This document shows positions 8,143 to 16,679 of a stretch of 32,528 nt of DNA, in pieces. Position numbers and translations under genes: made by a program. How positions within the stretch are numbered: position 1 is the stretch's first letter; each line of letters begins with the position of its first letter. A model generated the notes under the pieces. That model was not told where the DNA came from, did not search any database, and was given only the letters and a program-made list of their open reading frames with translations. The stretch is from an uncultured Bacillota bacterium. Lineage in GTDB: Bacteria > Bacillota_I > Bacilli_A > RFN20 > CAG-826. The stretch covers positions 1-32,528 of the forward strand of contig CASEWT010000006.1 of the NCBI GenBank assembly GCA_949291655.1, in the 5' to 3' direction.

Positions 8143-8701
8143 AAGATGCCTGGAAAGCCTCAAGGAAAGGGGGATAGGCAATCCCCTGATGTTCGTCACC
8201 GACGGGCTGCAGGGGATGCCGGAGGCCATAAGGCGGGCATTCCCCGGGTCCTCCCACCAAAGGTGCATGGCCCGCGTCGGAAGGAAGATGTCATCCGGGG
8301 CGAGGAGGAAGGGCACGCAGGCCATATTGGACGATTTCAAATCGGCCTGTTCGGCCGAATCGGAGTTGGAGGCGAAGGCCCGGCTAGGCCTGTTCGTGGC
8401 GAAGTGGTCCCAAACCTACCCTTCGTTCAGGAAGTACCTGGCCGAGCCGGGGCCGTTCTCGTCCTGCCGCTTCCCCAAAGCCGTCTGGAGGCCCCTTTAC
8501 ACCTCGAACGCGGTCGAGGCGTTCCACGCCTGCCTGAAGAGGAAACTCAGGGCGAGGCTCGCCCTCCATTCCCTCAAGAACGGGTGCTACCTTATAGCCG
8601 TCGAGGCGGAGAGGTACAACCGAATCGGCAGGAACAGGAAGCTGACCGGCCTCGACGAGCTGACGGCCGGCGAGCCGGAAACCCTTGGAATGGAGAGGTA
8701 G
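8140..8701 (+). pseudogene. IS256-family (mutator-type) transposase, C-terminal remnant
   Basis: About 185 codons match the second half of mutator-type transposases: CLESLKERGIGNPLMFVTDG, with the second catalytic Asp in VTDGLQGMPEAI; then RCMARVGRKM, AILDDFKSACSAESELEAK, FAVW-like spacing, and RPLYTSNAVEAFHACLKRK with the catalytic Glu region, then LKNGCYLIAVEAERYNRI. The N-terminal half with the first catalytic Asp is missing, so the element is dead. It begins abruptly inside a membrane-protein gene read on the other strand. The open frame extends further 5' (from 7670), but that part is only a shadow of the membrane gene. Confidence 0.8.
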
Positions 8702-8945
8702 AAATAGTTAAATGTCAGAGCAAGAAGAAAAGGCATCGAAGGCTTAATTGCACAAAATTCGTCGGTGGTCTCCCTATCAAATATGACGTGTCAAAAAATC
8801 ATCGGCAAAATCCCAATGTTTTATTAAATAGACGAGAGTTGAATCTATTTTTGTTTGGAATGATGTTTATCTGTCTATATTAATAACGTCTAAGCAAATC
8901 AACTATCACATTCCAGTCAACCTCGCATTCAGCTATTTGAAGTAG
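8702..8945. other. AT-rich non-coding stretch after the IS256 remnant
   Basis: No coding signal is seen. The first ~70 bases probably belong to the 3' end of the insertion sequence. From ~8770 the DNA is clearly more AT-rich than its surroundings, which suggests remnant foreign DNA. I could not identify a terminal inverted repeat with confidence. Confidence 0.35.
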
Positions 8946-10337
8946 TTAAGCGGTAACCTTAATTTTGTATTTTCTCAAAGCCTTTTCCAGCGGCTCCCCC
9001 GCTATCCGCGCCCGATAAAGGATGAGGGCCACCGGAAGGCCGAGATCACCCTTCTTTTTGAGTTCCTTTGCCTTCTTTTCCCATTCTTTGGCCTTCGCCT
9101 TGTCTTTCTGAACTCCCACCCCGCTTCGGCATAACTTGCTCATAAGAAGACAGGACATCCCGAATCCCCTCTCGGCCCCGAGCTTTATCAATTCCATTGC
9201 CTTCTTTTCGTCTTTTCTGACTCCGATCCCCCGTACATAGAAATCGGCCAGGAGCTGGCAAGCCGGCCCGTGCCCCGCATCTACGGCTTTTTGCAGGTAC
9301 ATGGCCCCGATATTGGGGCAAGGAGGTATTCCGATGCCCGCGGCATGAAACGCCCCGGCGCCATAAGAGCCTTCCGCGTCCCCTAGGCTCGAGGCCAGAT
9401 TAAAGAAGGTAAGTGCGGACCTCTCGTCAATCGGAAGGTATTCCCCAGTGCAATAGGCATAGGCAGCAAATAGAGCGGCATCGGCATTGCCGGCGACCGC
9501 GGCATTCATGACGAGGATAATCCCCTGTTGCGGATCTTTCTCGAACCCCCATTCGCCTTTTAAGAGGGCGCGGCCAAGGGCAAACTGGGCCCTGGGGTAT
9601 CCTAGATCAGCTCCGCGCTTCATGTAGGAAGCCGCCGCCTTATCGTCTTTTTCGACGAGCGTGGCACCGTTCTTGTAGGCAACGAAAAGGCGGTAAGCCG
9701 CCTCGCCGTTACTTCTCTCGGCCGCCTCCTTGTAGTGGGCAAGGGCCCGCTCTTTGTCGCCGTTGGTTTCATAGTAATAGCCCAGCGCGTAATGGCAAAA
9801 GGCGTCGCCCAGCTTTGCCCCGGAGGCCGCTATTTTCATTCCCTGCCGATAATCCTTTTGAGCCCTCTCGCCCCTCAAATAGATCTTGGCCAGGGCTCCA
9901 TATGCCGGTGGGTAGTCCTTTTCGGTCAATTGGACTAAAAGATTATGGCCCCTTTGGGCTTCTTCCTCGCTTCTCCAGTCCTTGCGTAGTTCCTCGGCCA
10001 GGCGGAAGCTGGCCTCGGAATAGCCGGCCTCGGAGGCGCGTTCGATGATCTTGAAACCCTGCGCGTATTCTTTGGGAGACGAGCTTTTGAGGTAATCCGA
10101 GGCCACGCGGACGATCGCCTCCCCGTCGGTCAGGAAGTCGTCGTCCGAATGCCGATGCAAAAGATCCATCTTCGAAGCATGAAAGGAAGCGAGATTCCTT
10201 TCGCCAAGGATCTTGGCGAACTTGGCCTCCCTTTCTTCCATCTCGGAAAGAAGGAAACTTTCGTGGCAGAAGGTACATTGAAGGGCCTCGCTATCCTCGA
10301 CGAGCTCTTTTCCGCAATGGGGGCAATGGCAGTTCAT
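8946..10337 (-). CDS. Sel1-repeat (TPR-like) protein with N-terminal zinc ribbon
   Basis: 463 residues. The N-terminus is a zinc ribbon (CPHCGKEL...LQCTFCHESF, two CxxC pairs). From ~residue 90 to 430 it is a chain of Sel1-like repeats, recognisable by phrases such as AAYRLFVAYKNG, ASYMKRGADLGYPRAQFALG, AMYLQKAVDAGHGPACQLLADFYVRGIG and AMELIKLGAERGFG. Sel1 solenoids bind partner proteins; no enzyme is implied. No signal peptide is present, so it is cytosolic. The start at 10337 has an SD (AAAAGGA, 7 bases away) that itself follows a TACAAT box closely, giving a leader of ~20 bases. The much longer upstream open frame (to 11057) is a shadow across the IS30 remnant. Confidence 0.85.
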   Translation of the reverse strand: MNCHCPHCGKELVEDSEALQCTFCHESFLLSEMEEREAKFAKILGERNLASFHASKMDLLHRHSDDDFLTDGEAIVRVASDYLKSSSPKEYAQGFKIIERASEAGYSEASFRLAEELRKDWRSEEEAQRGHNLLVQLTEKDYPPAYGALAKIYLRGERAQKDYRQGMKIAASGAKLGDAFCHYALGYYYETNGDKERALAHYKEAAERSNGEAAYRLFVAYKNGATLVEKDDKAAASYMKRGADLGYPRAQFALGRALLKGEWGFEKDPQQGIILVMNAAVAGNADAALFAAYAYCTGEYLPIDERSALTFFNLASSLGDAEGSYGAGAFHAAGIGIPPCPNIGAMYLQKAVDAGHGPACQLLADFYVRGIGVRKDEKKAMELIKLGAERGFGMSCLLMSKLCRSGVGVQKDKAKAKEWEKKAKELKKKGDLGLPVALILYRARIAGEPLEKALRKYKIKVTA

Positions 10338-10389
10338 GGGGTTGTCCTTTTTTTGCATTGTAACATTTGTCCATGCGGTATCGGCTATG

Positions 10390-10414
10390 AAAAAAAGAGG
10401 GGAGCGTCCCCTCT
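10390..10414 (-). terminator. Intrinsic terminator without an obvious parent gene
   Basis: A perfect 8-bp stem AGAGGGGA/TCCCCTCT with a 3-base loop (10396-10414) is followed on the minus strand by seven T. It would end a minus-strand transcript coming from the right, but what lies there is the IS30 remnant, and the regulator gene beyond it has its own terminator. Confidence 0.75.
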
Positions 10415-10526
10415 GGAATTCAAGCTTGAATAAAGTAGCCAGCTCCAGAATTCGCCCCTCCAAGAACCCAATTCCACAATCCATTAAAATAGGCATATCC
10501 ACGGCCAGGCCGGAAAGGAGATGGCC

Positions 10527-10979
10527 ATGCCACTCTACAAACGGCTCTGCCTGAAAGACCTCGAGAAGCTGGCCGATATCATGTCGTCCGGCGAGAGGAA
10601 CCCCGCCAACGCCGCCATGGAACTGGGGGCAGGCCCTTCCGGGCCGAGGAAGGCGATCCTCAAATACCGCGTCCTCGAACCCCAACGACCATCCCTCAAC
10701 CAATGCGGGAAAAGGACGCGCTGCAAGCTGACGGACGCATGCCGGCCGTGCCCTTACCGGACCGCCCACGAATGCCGTGGGCGCCAGAGGGGATGCAATG
10801 CCCAATACGACGAATTCCAGCTCGAGCCGGACTGCGGCAGGGTCAATGGCTTCCCCTATTGCCGCGACGGATGCCCGAAGCGACAATGCCGGCTCTCGAA
10901 GTTCCGCTTTTACCCCGCCAAGGCCTGGGAGGAGATCTCCTCCCTCCGGTCCGAGGCGAGGAAGGCCGCCCTGGATTGA
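10527..10979 (+). pseudogene. IS30-type transposase, N-terminal remnant
   Basis: 150 codons from the ATG at 10527 (the second ATG; SD AAAGGAG is well spaced for it). It has the IS30-like order: a helix-turn-helix region (LKDLEKLADIMSSGERN), then a cysteine-rich block (CGKRTRCKLTDACRPCPY, CRGRQRGCNAQ, YCRDGCPKRQCRLSKF), then YPAKAWEEISSLRSEARKA, which in intact clostridial homologues leads into the catalytic DDE domain. Here the frame stops just after RKAALD and no DDE part follows, so this is a truncated copy. If translated it would give a DNA-binding fragment that could act on related elements; that is speculation. Confidence 0.65.
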
Positions 10980-11155
10980 CAAAACCCGTATCATGGACGG
11001 CGTTTTGCGGGAACTATTTTCGGCTGGGACTAGTAGCCACATTTTGTTGGCTCCCACTATGCATTCAAGTATTGAAAAGAATCTTCGATGCCGCCACTGT
11101 TTTCAGTTTCAAAGCTTTTTCGGCATTATCAAAGAAATCCCAAATGGCATTCCAT

Positions 11156-11178
11156 AAAGAAAAGGCCCGGCACGGGCC
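11156..11178 (-). terminator. Terminator of the XRE regulator gene
   Basis: GGCCCG-gca-CGGGCC (11164-11178), followed on the minus strand by TTTTCTTTAT, about 25 bases after the stop codon. Confidence 0.75.
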
Positions 11179-11202
11179 AATTCACAGCAAGCCGATCTTC
11201 CT

Positions 11203-11856
11203 TCAATAACGATTCAGAAGCCGGACCTCATCGACGACCGTCTTGACTTGGTTGAGGTCCTTCAAGGGGTAGACGGCATAGTTTTCCTCGAAGGTCCGGA
11301 CCGTGAGCCTTCCGGCGTTCCAGTTCCCATGGGTCTTCACTTCGAGGGAAACAATCTTCTGGAAAGGAATTACCTTAGTGCCCGTCAACGTCTTGAGTCT
11401 CAGCCCGAAGTCGTTGTATTCGAGAAGGACGCGGCCAACGGGGAATAGCGACTTAACGAACTGCGAGGCGACGCAAGCCAATACGAAGAAGAGGATGAGG
11501 TTGTAGAAGACCAGTTCCCAGAGCTCGACATGGGACCCGATCGATACGACATTGAAGGCGGCATCCACACCTCCGACGAAGAGAAACATCGCGCCATAAA
11601 GGAGAGCAAAGGCCGGATGCTTGAAGCCGATGGCCTTGTACTCCTTGCTCTTGGTGCTTTCGCCGACGCCCAACAACTCGTTCATGCTTATTCCGAACTC
11701 CCGAGAAATGAGGCGAAGGACGTCGAGGGAGGGATAGGCCAGTCCCCGTTCCCATTTCGAGACGGCTTGCCGGGTCACGTAGATCCGCGCGGCCATCTCT
11801 TCCTGAGTGAGGTTGTTCTCTTCCCTAATCTTCATGATCTTTTCGCCTAAGTCCAT
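11203..11856 (-). CDS. XRE-family regulator with C-terminal membrane helices
   Basis: 217 residues. Residues 1-65 are a classic XRE helix-turn-helix: LGEKIMKIREENNLTQEEMA, ARIYVTRQAVSKWERGLAYPS, LDVLRLISREFGISMNELLG. Two hydrophobic segments follow (FALLYGAMFLFVGGVDAAF and ELVFYNLILFFVLACVASQF), then a C-terminal beta-rich part (EYNDFGLRLKTLTGTKVIPF) resembling a PH-like fold. XRE regulators tethered to the membrane occur in Bacillota next to stress or transporter genes; the signal is unknown. The start at 11856 is set by a strong SD (AAGGAGGAAG), with the ATG 6 bases further. The longer upstream frame has no protein character. Confidence 0.85.
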   Translation of the reverse strand: MDLGEKIMKIREENNLTQEEMAARIYVTRQAVSKWERGLAYPSLDVLRLISREFGISMNELLGVGESTKSKEYKAIGFKHPAFALLYGAMFLFVGGVDAAFNVVSIGSHVELWELVFYNLILFFVLACVASQFVKSLFPVGRVLLEYNDFGLRLKTLTGTKVIPFQKIVSLEVKTHGNWNAGRLTVRTFEENYAVYPLKDLNQVKTVVDEVRLLNRY

Positions 11857-12046
11857 GGGGTTCTTCCTCCTTGCACTGCCATCGTAAGTAGGCTGCTGAC
11901 GGAAAGCACGCAACCGGCGGTTTCTTTCCCCTTTCCCGGGGTTTAAGCCGCTCGGCCTTCCTATTTTCCTCCATCGTGCCTCGTTTGGAGTCCTTATGAA
12001 CGGCCTTTCTTTTGCCTTGCTGCCATGCCGGGGCCCGACTACGAGC

Positions 12047-12069
12047 AAAAAGCCGCCCATAAAGGCGGC
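12047..12069 (-). terminator. Terminator of the exported-protein operon
   Basis: GCCGCC-cataaa-GGCGGC (12052-12069), followed on the minus strand by TTTTTGC, about 40 bases after the stop at 12107. Confidence 0.75.
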
Positions 12070-12106
12070 GTGGCAAAGACGGCTGTCGGAGGCCTCCTTC
12101 CCGAAA

Positions 12107-14674
12107 CTAGGCCCGGAGGAAGCGCGTCCCGTCATAGCGGATGGAGAAAGCGGTACTCTCCCCAAGCCGCGAGAGGGCATTTTGACTCTGGATGCTTGTC
12201 CCGTCGGAAGCAAAGTACATGCTCGCGAAGTAGACGTAGGTGCTCCCGCCGGCGGCAAAAAGGCCGGTGGAAGGATCGTAGGTGCAGCTCAGCAAGGAGC
12301 AAGATCTTTCGTCCCGGGCTTCGAAGCTCCCGCTGCCCCCGCAGTCGAAGAGATATGCCTGCCCGGAAGAATCCCTCAAGACGCCGGAGGTCGAATCGTA
12401 GGTCCCGACGAAGGAAAGGAAGGAAGAGGTGTAATAGGCCGTACCGAAGGAAACAAGTGGCCGAGCGTAGCCCTTGGCGTGTTTCTCATCGGTCGCCAAG
12501 GCCGTATCGAAGCCAAAGGTCTCGACATTGATCCCGTAATCCTCGCGCAGGATAAGGAAAGGGTTGCTTCCCTTTCCATAGTCGACGTAGACAAGGTCCG
12601 AGGAACTCGGGACCGAAGAGACGTCCGTAACGGCGATGCGGTTGAAGTCGATCGCCCCGGCCAGGCGATAGAGGGTCGCATTCCCCCTCTGGAAGACGAG
12701 AGTCCCGTAAACCTTCACCTCGGAAGGGCCGAAGTACTTCTGGAAAGGGTTCGAGGTATCGCTTGGCGAAAGCCTCGAAGGAGAAGGGACGGCGAAGTCC
12801 CGGCTGACATAGGCCCCGGTCGAGCGATCGACATAATAGTAGGACTTATCGAGGACCGATACCTGGGCCGAGCGATCGCTCACGTCATAGCCAAGGCATA
12901 CGAAGGAATCCTTGTCGGCGATGAAGCTCGAGCCCGGCATCATCTTGATCGGCTGGGCGATTCGTACCGAAGAGGCAACGAAGAAGAGGTCAAAGAAGGA
13001 AGGGATCGGGAATATGAACTCCGAAGTGTCGATTTTCGTCTCGATGACCACTCTGATTTCGAAGACGAATTTCCTAACGGCGACCGCGACGTTGCGGAAC
13101 TCCGTCTTGACCCGCTGGGAAAGGCATCGGGTGAGGACGACATTATCCGCGGCGAGGCCGCTTTCCATCCCTTCGATCCGGGCACCTTCCAAGACGACTT
13201 CGGAGTCATCTTCCGACGGGGCTTGGAGCTCGAAGAAGTAATCCCCGCCGGCGGGACCGATGAAATTGATGACGAAATCGGAAATCCGGGCGGTAATGAA
13301 CGTCCCGACATAGATATTGCAATAGGCGACAAGCTTCCCCCACGTCGTGCCGTCGTGGCGAACCACGGCCCGGCAAAGTAGATAAGGAAAAGTGAAGGAA
13401 TCGAAAGGGAAAGCCTTGGCAAGGGCCATCTGGGTGGTGGCCGTTCCTCCTTTGTAGTTGAGGACGACGGCCATTGTTTGAAGGGTTCCCCCGTCGACGT
13501 AGATGTTCCCCGTCCCGGCCGAATCGACGATCGATCCGTAGCTTTCGAGCTTCCCGCTTCTTTCGATGAAAACATCGTGGCCGTTTAGATCGAGTTCGAT
13601 GTAGGCCCCGGTTATGTTGCTTTGGACCGCGAAGCTGTCGCTTTGCCCGAAGTTGCTCCGCAATATCAAGGTTCCGCCGATCGTGAGATCGTCCAACAAG
13701 ACGAGGCGGTACTGAAGGGCTTTCGAATCCTGATTCCGCACGGCGACGACCTGATTGCCGCTCGAGTTCTTGGAGCCGTCGGTCCCGTCGTTCAAAGCCA
13801 TGTTCACGGTAACCCCAGCCTGTATTGCCAATTCGCCGCCGCTCGGGGCCGCAAGGAAGACAGTCCTCGTCTCGGCCGAATACCCCGGGTCGGACCCGAT
13901 GTCGTAGGCATTGCCTTTGCCGCTTACGTAAAAGGAATGGGAGCCGCTCGTGAGATTGGATATGGTTGTCCCAAGGCGGGAGGGGGAGGCGGAAACATAA
14001 TCGTCTTTGACGACTTGCGCCGTCAGGGCGATGTCGCCATCGAGGGGTGCTGAAAAGTCGAAGGAGGTCCCGTCCTCCCTCGTTAGGCCCGTAAAGGTAT
14101 AACCCTCGCCGAGGATGCCGCTTACGTAATCGCTCAGGAAATCGGGGGAAAGGAGGGATCCAGAGGTCATCGAAATCTCGTCGACCCGCCCGTCGAGATC
14201 GTCGTAAACGATACTATCGCGGTAGGAAGACTGGTAGAGCGCGGCTGCCCCCCGATAAATGTAGACAAAGACCCAAGTTCTTTTGATGGTTTCGGTGACG
14301 TCGAGGCGGTATTGGCCGCTGCCATCGCTTTTCGGGGCATAGTAGGAGCCGGTATCGATGTCTTCCCCGCTGGTGAAATTGAAGTTGTAATTCCGAATCG
14401 TCGTGAAGAAATTGTTGTAATTGGCTTCGCTGTCCGTCGAAAAACTGACGAGGGGCGCCGTTTCGAAAACCTCTTCGCGCTCTTGACTCATCTTGATTCG
14501 GTATCCGAGGCTCAAAGTGACCTGCCCATCGCTTCCGGCCGTCCCCCGGAGGGAACTCGAATCCGACTCATCGACGGCATAGGGGAAAACGAAGGAAGCG
14601 CTCGCCGAGCCGATGGAAAGGGCGACCGTCGAAAGGCAAAGGGCGAAGCGGGCAAAGCAGGCAGGCTTCTTCAT
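12107..14674 (-). CDS. Large exported protein of unknown function, beta-rich
   Basis: 855 residues. An N-terminal signal peptide is visible (MKKPACFARFALCLSTVALS, then GSASASF as a likely cleavage region). The rest is rich in S, T, Y, D and alternating strands; a stretch around ~360-420 (YIELDLNGHDVFIERSG, YGSIVDSAGTGNIYVDGGTL) looks like the rungs of a beta-helix as in adhesins. There is no LPxTG signal or C-terminal anchor, so it is secreted or attached through another partner. Its ATG overlaps the stop of the upstream exported-protein gene (ATGA, 14671-14674), so translation is probably coupled. That upstream gene is out of frame at a G9 run, which would be expected to reduce expression of this one too. 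I do not recognise a family. Confidence 0.8.
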   Translation of the reverse strand: MKKPACFARFALCLSTVALSIGSASASFVFPYAVDESDSSSLRGTAGSDGQVTLSLGYRIKMSQEREEVFETAPLVSFSTDSEANYNNFFTTIRNYNFNFTSGEDIDTGSYYAPKSDGSGQYRLDVTETIKRTWVFVYIYRGAAALYQSSYRDSIVYDDLDGRVDEISMTSGSLLSPDFLSDYVSGILGEGYTFTGLTREDGTSFDFSAPLDGDIALTAQVVKDDYVSASPSRLGTTISNLTSGSHSFYVSGKGNAYDIGSDPGYSAETRTVFLAAPSGGELAIQAGVTVNMALNDGTDGSKNSSGNQVVAVRNQDSKALQYRLVLLDDLTIGGTLILRSNFGQSDSFAVQSNITGAYIELDLNGHDVFIERSGKLESYGSIVDSAGTGNIYVDGGTLQTMAVVLNYKGGTATTQMALAKAFPFDSFTFPYLLCRAVVRHDGTTWGKLVAYCNIYVGTFITARISDFVINFIGPAGGDYFFELQAPSEDDSEVVLEGARIEGMESGLAADNVVLTRCLSQRVKTEFRNVAVAVRKFVFEIRVVIETKIDTSEFIFPIPSFFDLFFVASSVRIAQPIKMMPGSSFIADKDSFVCLGYDVSDRSAQVSVLDKSYYYVDRSTGAYVSRDFAVPSPSRLSPSDTSNPFQKYFGPSEVKVYGTLVFQRGNATLYRLAGAIDFNRIAVTDVSSVPSSSDLVYVDYGKGSNPFLILREDYGINVETFGFDTALATDEKHAKGYARPLVSFGTAYYTSSFLSFVGTYDSTSGVLRDSSGQAYLFDCGGSGSFEARDERSCSLLSCTYDPSTGLFAAGGSTYVYFASMYFASDGTSIQSQNALSRLGESTAFSIRYDGTRFLRA

Positions 14675-15367
14675 CGGCTTTCCCTCGTGAGCGAAAAGGT
14701 TATCGCGTAGCGCGCCCCGGCGAGCTTTTCCGCGTCAAGGCTCCCGGAAGTGATGCCAAAGGAGAAGGTAACGGGGCTATGCGTTTCGAAAGAATGGACG
14801 GCATCGAGCTCGACCAAGGTATAAAGCGAGCGGTCTATTCGACTTTTCACCGGAAGGAGGAACGTCGTCGTTGCCCCTTGGGTCGAGAGGGTCCGTTCTC
14901 CTTCCAACTCGAAGCTGTAGACGCCGTACTCGGATAAGGAAACGGACATCGCGGTGACGAAATTGGCATTCAAGGCATCGGTCCCTTCCAAAAAGAAGGA
15001 AACCTTGAGCATGACATCGTCGTAGAAATCCAAGGACGAAAGCTTCGCCCGCTCGATCTTCCCGTCAACCTCGAAAGCGGGCGAGCCCGCAAAGGTGCCG
15101 GAAGAAGAGGAGGCGTAGACGAAGGAGGGGCCATCCGGCGTCCCTTCGTCGAAACTCAGGCCGATGTCGGAAAAGCCGATCGTCGTGGCATAGGCGATGT
15201 CCCCGACCGTCGCCGAAAAAGGCCCGACTTCAGCGCTAGAGGGCCCGATAAGAAAGGTCGAAAAGCCGAGAGCAAGCGAGGAAAGAACTGCTAAGGCTAA
15301 TAGAAATCCCCCCCCCTCGCACGAAGCGAGAGGCTTTCTTTCTCCGAACGAGGGCTTGCCGTTTCAT
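14671..15367 (-). CDS. Exported protein with G9 run in the signal peptide; out of frame as read
   Basis: From the ATG at 15367 the frame encodes MKRQALVRRKKASRFVRGG, a strongly basic signal-peptide start, and then meets nine G (15308-15316 on the plus strand as C). In the sequence as given the frame continues as ISISLSS and stops after RAL. Shifted by one base it gives the missing hydrophobic core FLLALAVLSSLALGFSTFLI and then ~205 residues to the stop at 14671 (GPFSATVGDIAYATTIGFSD through YAITFSLTRESR). So 8 or 11 G would be ON and 9 is OFF. The mature part is a beta-rich domain of unknown function. No SD precedes the ATG; a TAGAAT box lies 7 bases upstream. It overlaps the 855-residue gene by ATGA. 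Confidence 0.75.
15308..15316 (-). repeat. Nine-G homopolymer inside a signal-peptide coding sequence
   Basis: Nine consecutive G on the coding strand, between the basic n-region and the hydrophobic core. Runs of this length slip during replication and are classic contingency loci. Only one other run of this length occurs in the window, at 17524-17532. Confidence 0.8.
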
Positions 15368-15374
15368 CGCCATG

Positions 15375-15380
15375 ATTCTA
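15375..15380 (-). promoter_or_regulatory. -10 box of the exported-protein operon, leaderless start
   Basis: TAGAAT on the minus strand ends 7 bases before the ATG at 15367. No SD is present. A weak -35 candidate (TGGCAA) is 17 bases upstream. Confidence 0.45.
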
Positions 15381-15432
15381 TCTCCGATGCCGCCGTCTTG
15401 CCATTCTTTACGAAAACCAGCCAGCCGGGCCC

Positions 15433-16161
15433 TCACTTCCTAAGGGCGTGCATCAAAATCCCGCCGGCCACCGCCACGTTCAAGGAATCGATGTTTCCCA
15501 TCTCGATCTTGACCCGGCCGTTGCTATGGCCGCGGATGTAGGATGAAATGCCGTGGGATTCGCTTCCGAGGGCCAAGGCCAGCTTCTCCTTTCCGAGGTA
15601 TTCCTCGGGCGGAAGGGAAGAGGTAAGGTCGCTGGCCAAAAGGAAATACCCGCTTTCCTTGAGCCTTCCCACCGCTTCCTCGGCCTTCAGGAAATGGAGG
15701 CGGAGCTGGAAGATGGCCCCCTGGGAAGCCATGAGAGCCTTGCTCGAATAAGGGGAAGCCGAAGGCGGGAGGAGAACAATGTCGAGATAAGAGAAAGCCA
15801 GGGCCGTCCTGAGGATCGTCCCGAGGTTCCCGGGGTCACCTACTCCATCCAGGACGAGAACGCGGGGCGAAGAAAAGGGTTCCTCTTCCTTCTTCCGACA
15901 GAGGGCCAAGACTCCCTCGGGGTGGATGAGAGACGTGACTTTCTTGTAAGCCCGCGTCGAAAGGCGGGTCGTCTTGGGGAACGAGAAACCAAAGTCATCG
16001 GTCTCGAAGAGCTCGAGGACCTCTCCGTGCCGGAGGGCTTCCTCGACGAGGTGCTTCCCCTCGGCGAGGAAGAAAAGACCCTTCCCGTCCTTTAGGGAGG
16101 CGAGTTCCTTGACCCGGGGGTTGGAGGGGCTATCGATATAGGGGATTTCCGAGGGTCTCAT
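15433..16161 (-). CDS. TrmH/SpoU-family RNA 2'-O-methyltransferase
   Basis: 242 residues. Residues ~10-90 are a substrate-binding domain (SPSNPRVKELASLKD, FLAEGKHLVEEAL). The C-terminal SPOUT domain shows the three family motifs: VLDGVGDPGNLGTILRTA (motif 1, with the catalytic Arg region NLGTILR), LALGSESHGIS (motif 2) and IEMGNIDSLNVAVAGGILMHAL (motif 3). These enzymes methylate a ribose in rRNA (or tRNA) using SAM bound in a trefoil knot; the exact nucleotide cannot be told from sequence. Longer upstream frames are shadows of the divergent zinc-ribbon gene. The ATG at 16161 has no SD; a CACAAT box lies 8 bases upstream. It is divergent from the gene at 16274. Confidence 0.93.
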   Translation of the reverse strand: MRPSEIPYIDSPSNPRVKELASLKDGKGLFFLAEGKHLVEEALRHGEVLELFETDDFGFSFPKTTRLSTRAYKKVTSLIHPEGVLALCRKKEEEPFSSPRVLVLDGVGDPGNLGTILRTALAFSYLDIVLLPPSASPYSSKALMASQGAIFQLRLHFLKAEEAVGRLKESGYFLLASDLTSSLPPEEYLGKEKLALALGSESHGISSYIRGHSNGRVKIEMGNIDSLNVAVAGGILMHALRK

Positions 16162-16169
16162 GCAAGGGG

Positions 16170-16175
16170 ATTGTG
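16170..16175 (-). promoter_or_regulatory. -10-like box for the methyltransferase gene
   Basis: CACAAT on the minus strand lies 8 bases before the ATG at 16161; no SD lies between them. It resembles the arrangement at the TIR-STAND gene (TACAATCCCC before ATG). Confidence 0.35.
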
Positions 16176-16273
16176 GGCCAGTCCAAGGAAAAAGGGAACA
16201 TCGGCTTTGTAGAAAAGGGAGACAGGAAAGATAGCAAAGGATATAGTAAAGCCAGCGGAAAGGGGGATTCAGG

Positions 16274-16627
16274 ATGCCATATTGCACGAAATGCGGGGCC
16301 GAGATGAAGGAAGAAGACGCCTTCTGCCCAAGCTGCGGGAGCCCTAAGGGGGCCGGGACGGCCGTTGTTGCGGCCGCGGAAGCCCCGAAAGAGGGACTAA
16401 GCACCATCGAAACCGTCGCCTTCGTTTTCATGATCCTCGGGACAGTCTTCGCCGCCATGGGTTTCCTTATCCCCTTGGCTTGGTGCATCCCGATGACCAT
16501 CTACGCCAAGAAGGCGATGGACGAGAAGCGAAAGATCGACGTCGGATTCAAGGTGTGCACCCTTCTTTTCGTAAGCATCGTGGCCGGGATCCTGCTCCTC
16601 TGCCGCGACGAAAAGGACTGCCATTGA
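16274..16627 (+). CDS. Small zinc-ribbon membrane protein
   Basis: 117 residues. The N-terminal zinc ribbon has CTKCGAEMKEEDAFCPSCGSP (two CxxC pairs, ~residues 4-24), then an alanine-rich linker, then two hydrophobic segments (VAFVFMILGTVFAAMGFLIP and VCTLLFVSIVAGILLLC) separated by a charged loop. Such zinc-ribbon double-spanners are common in Bacillota and of unknown role. The SD GGAAAGGGGG lies ~8 bases before the ATG. A TATAGT box is seen about 30 bases upstream. It ends at a shared bidirectional terminator. Confidence 0.8.
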   Translation: MPYCTKCGAEMKEEDAFCPSCGSPKGAGTAVVAAAEAPKEGLSTIETVAFVFMILGTVFAAMGFLIPLAWCIPMTIYAKKAMDEKRKIDVGFKVCTLLFVSIVAGILLLCRDEKDCH

Positions 16628-16641
16628 GGCGAAGGACAAGG

Positions 16642-16665
16642 AAAAAAGGCCGACCGGCCTTTTTC
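16642..16665. terminator. Bidirectional terminator between convergent genes
   Basis: A run of six A, then GGCC-gacc-GGCC, then five T, placed between the stops at 16627 (plus) and 16680 (minus). It works in both directions. Confidence 0.85.
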
Positions 16666-16679
16666 TTTATCCTCGAGGC

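Noticed and set aside
11996-13381. 461-codon plus-strand open frame opposite the large exported protein
   Set aside because: Shadow; the minus strand has a signal peptide, a coupled upstream gene and a terminator.
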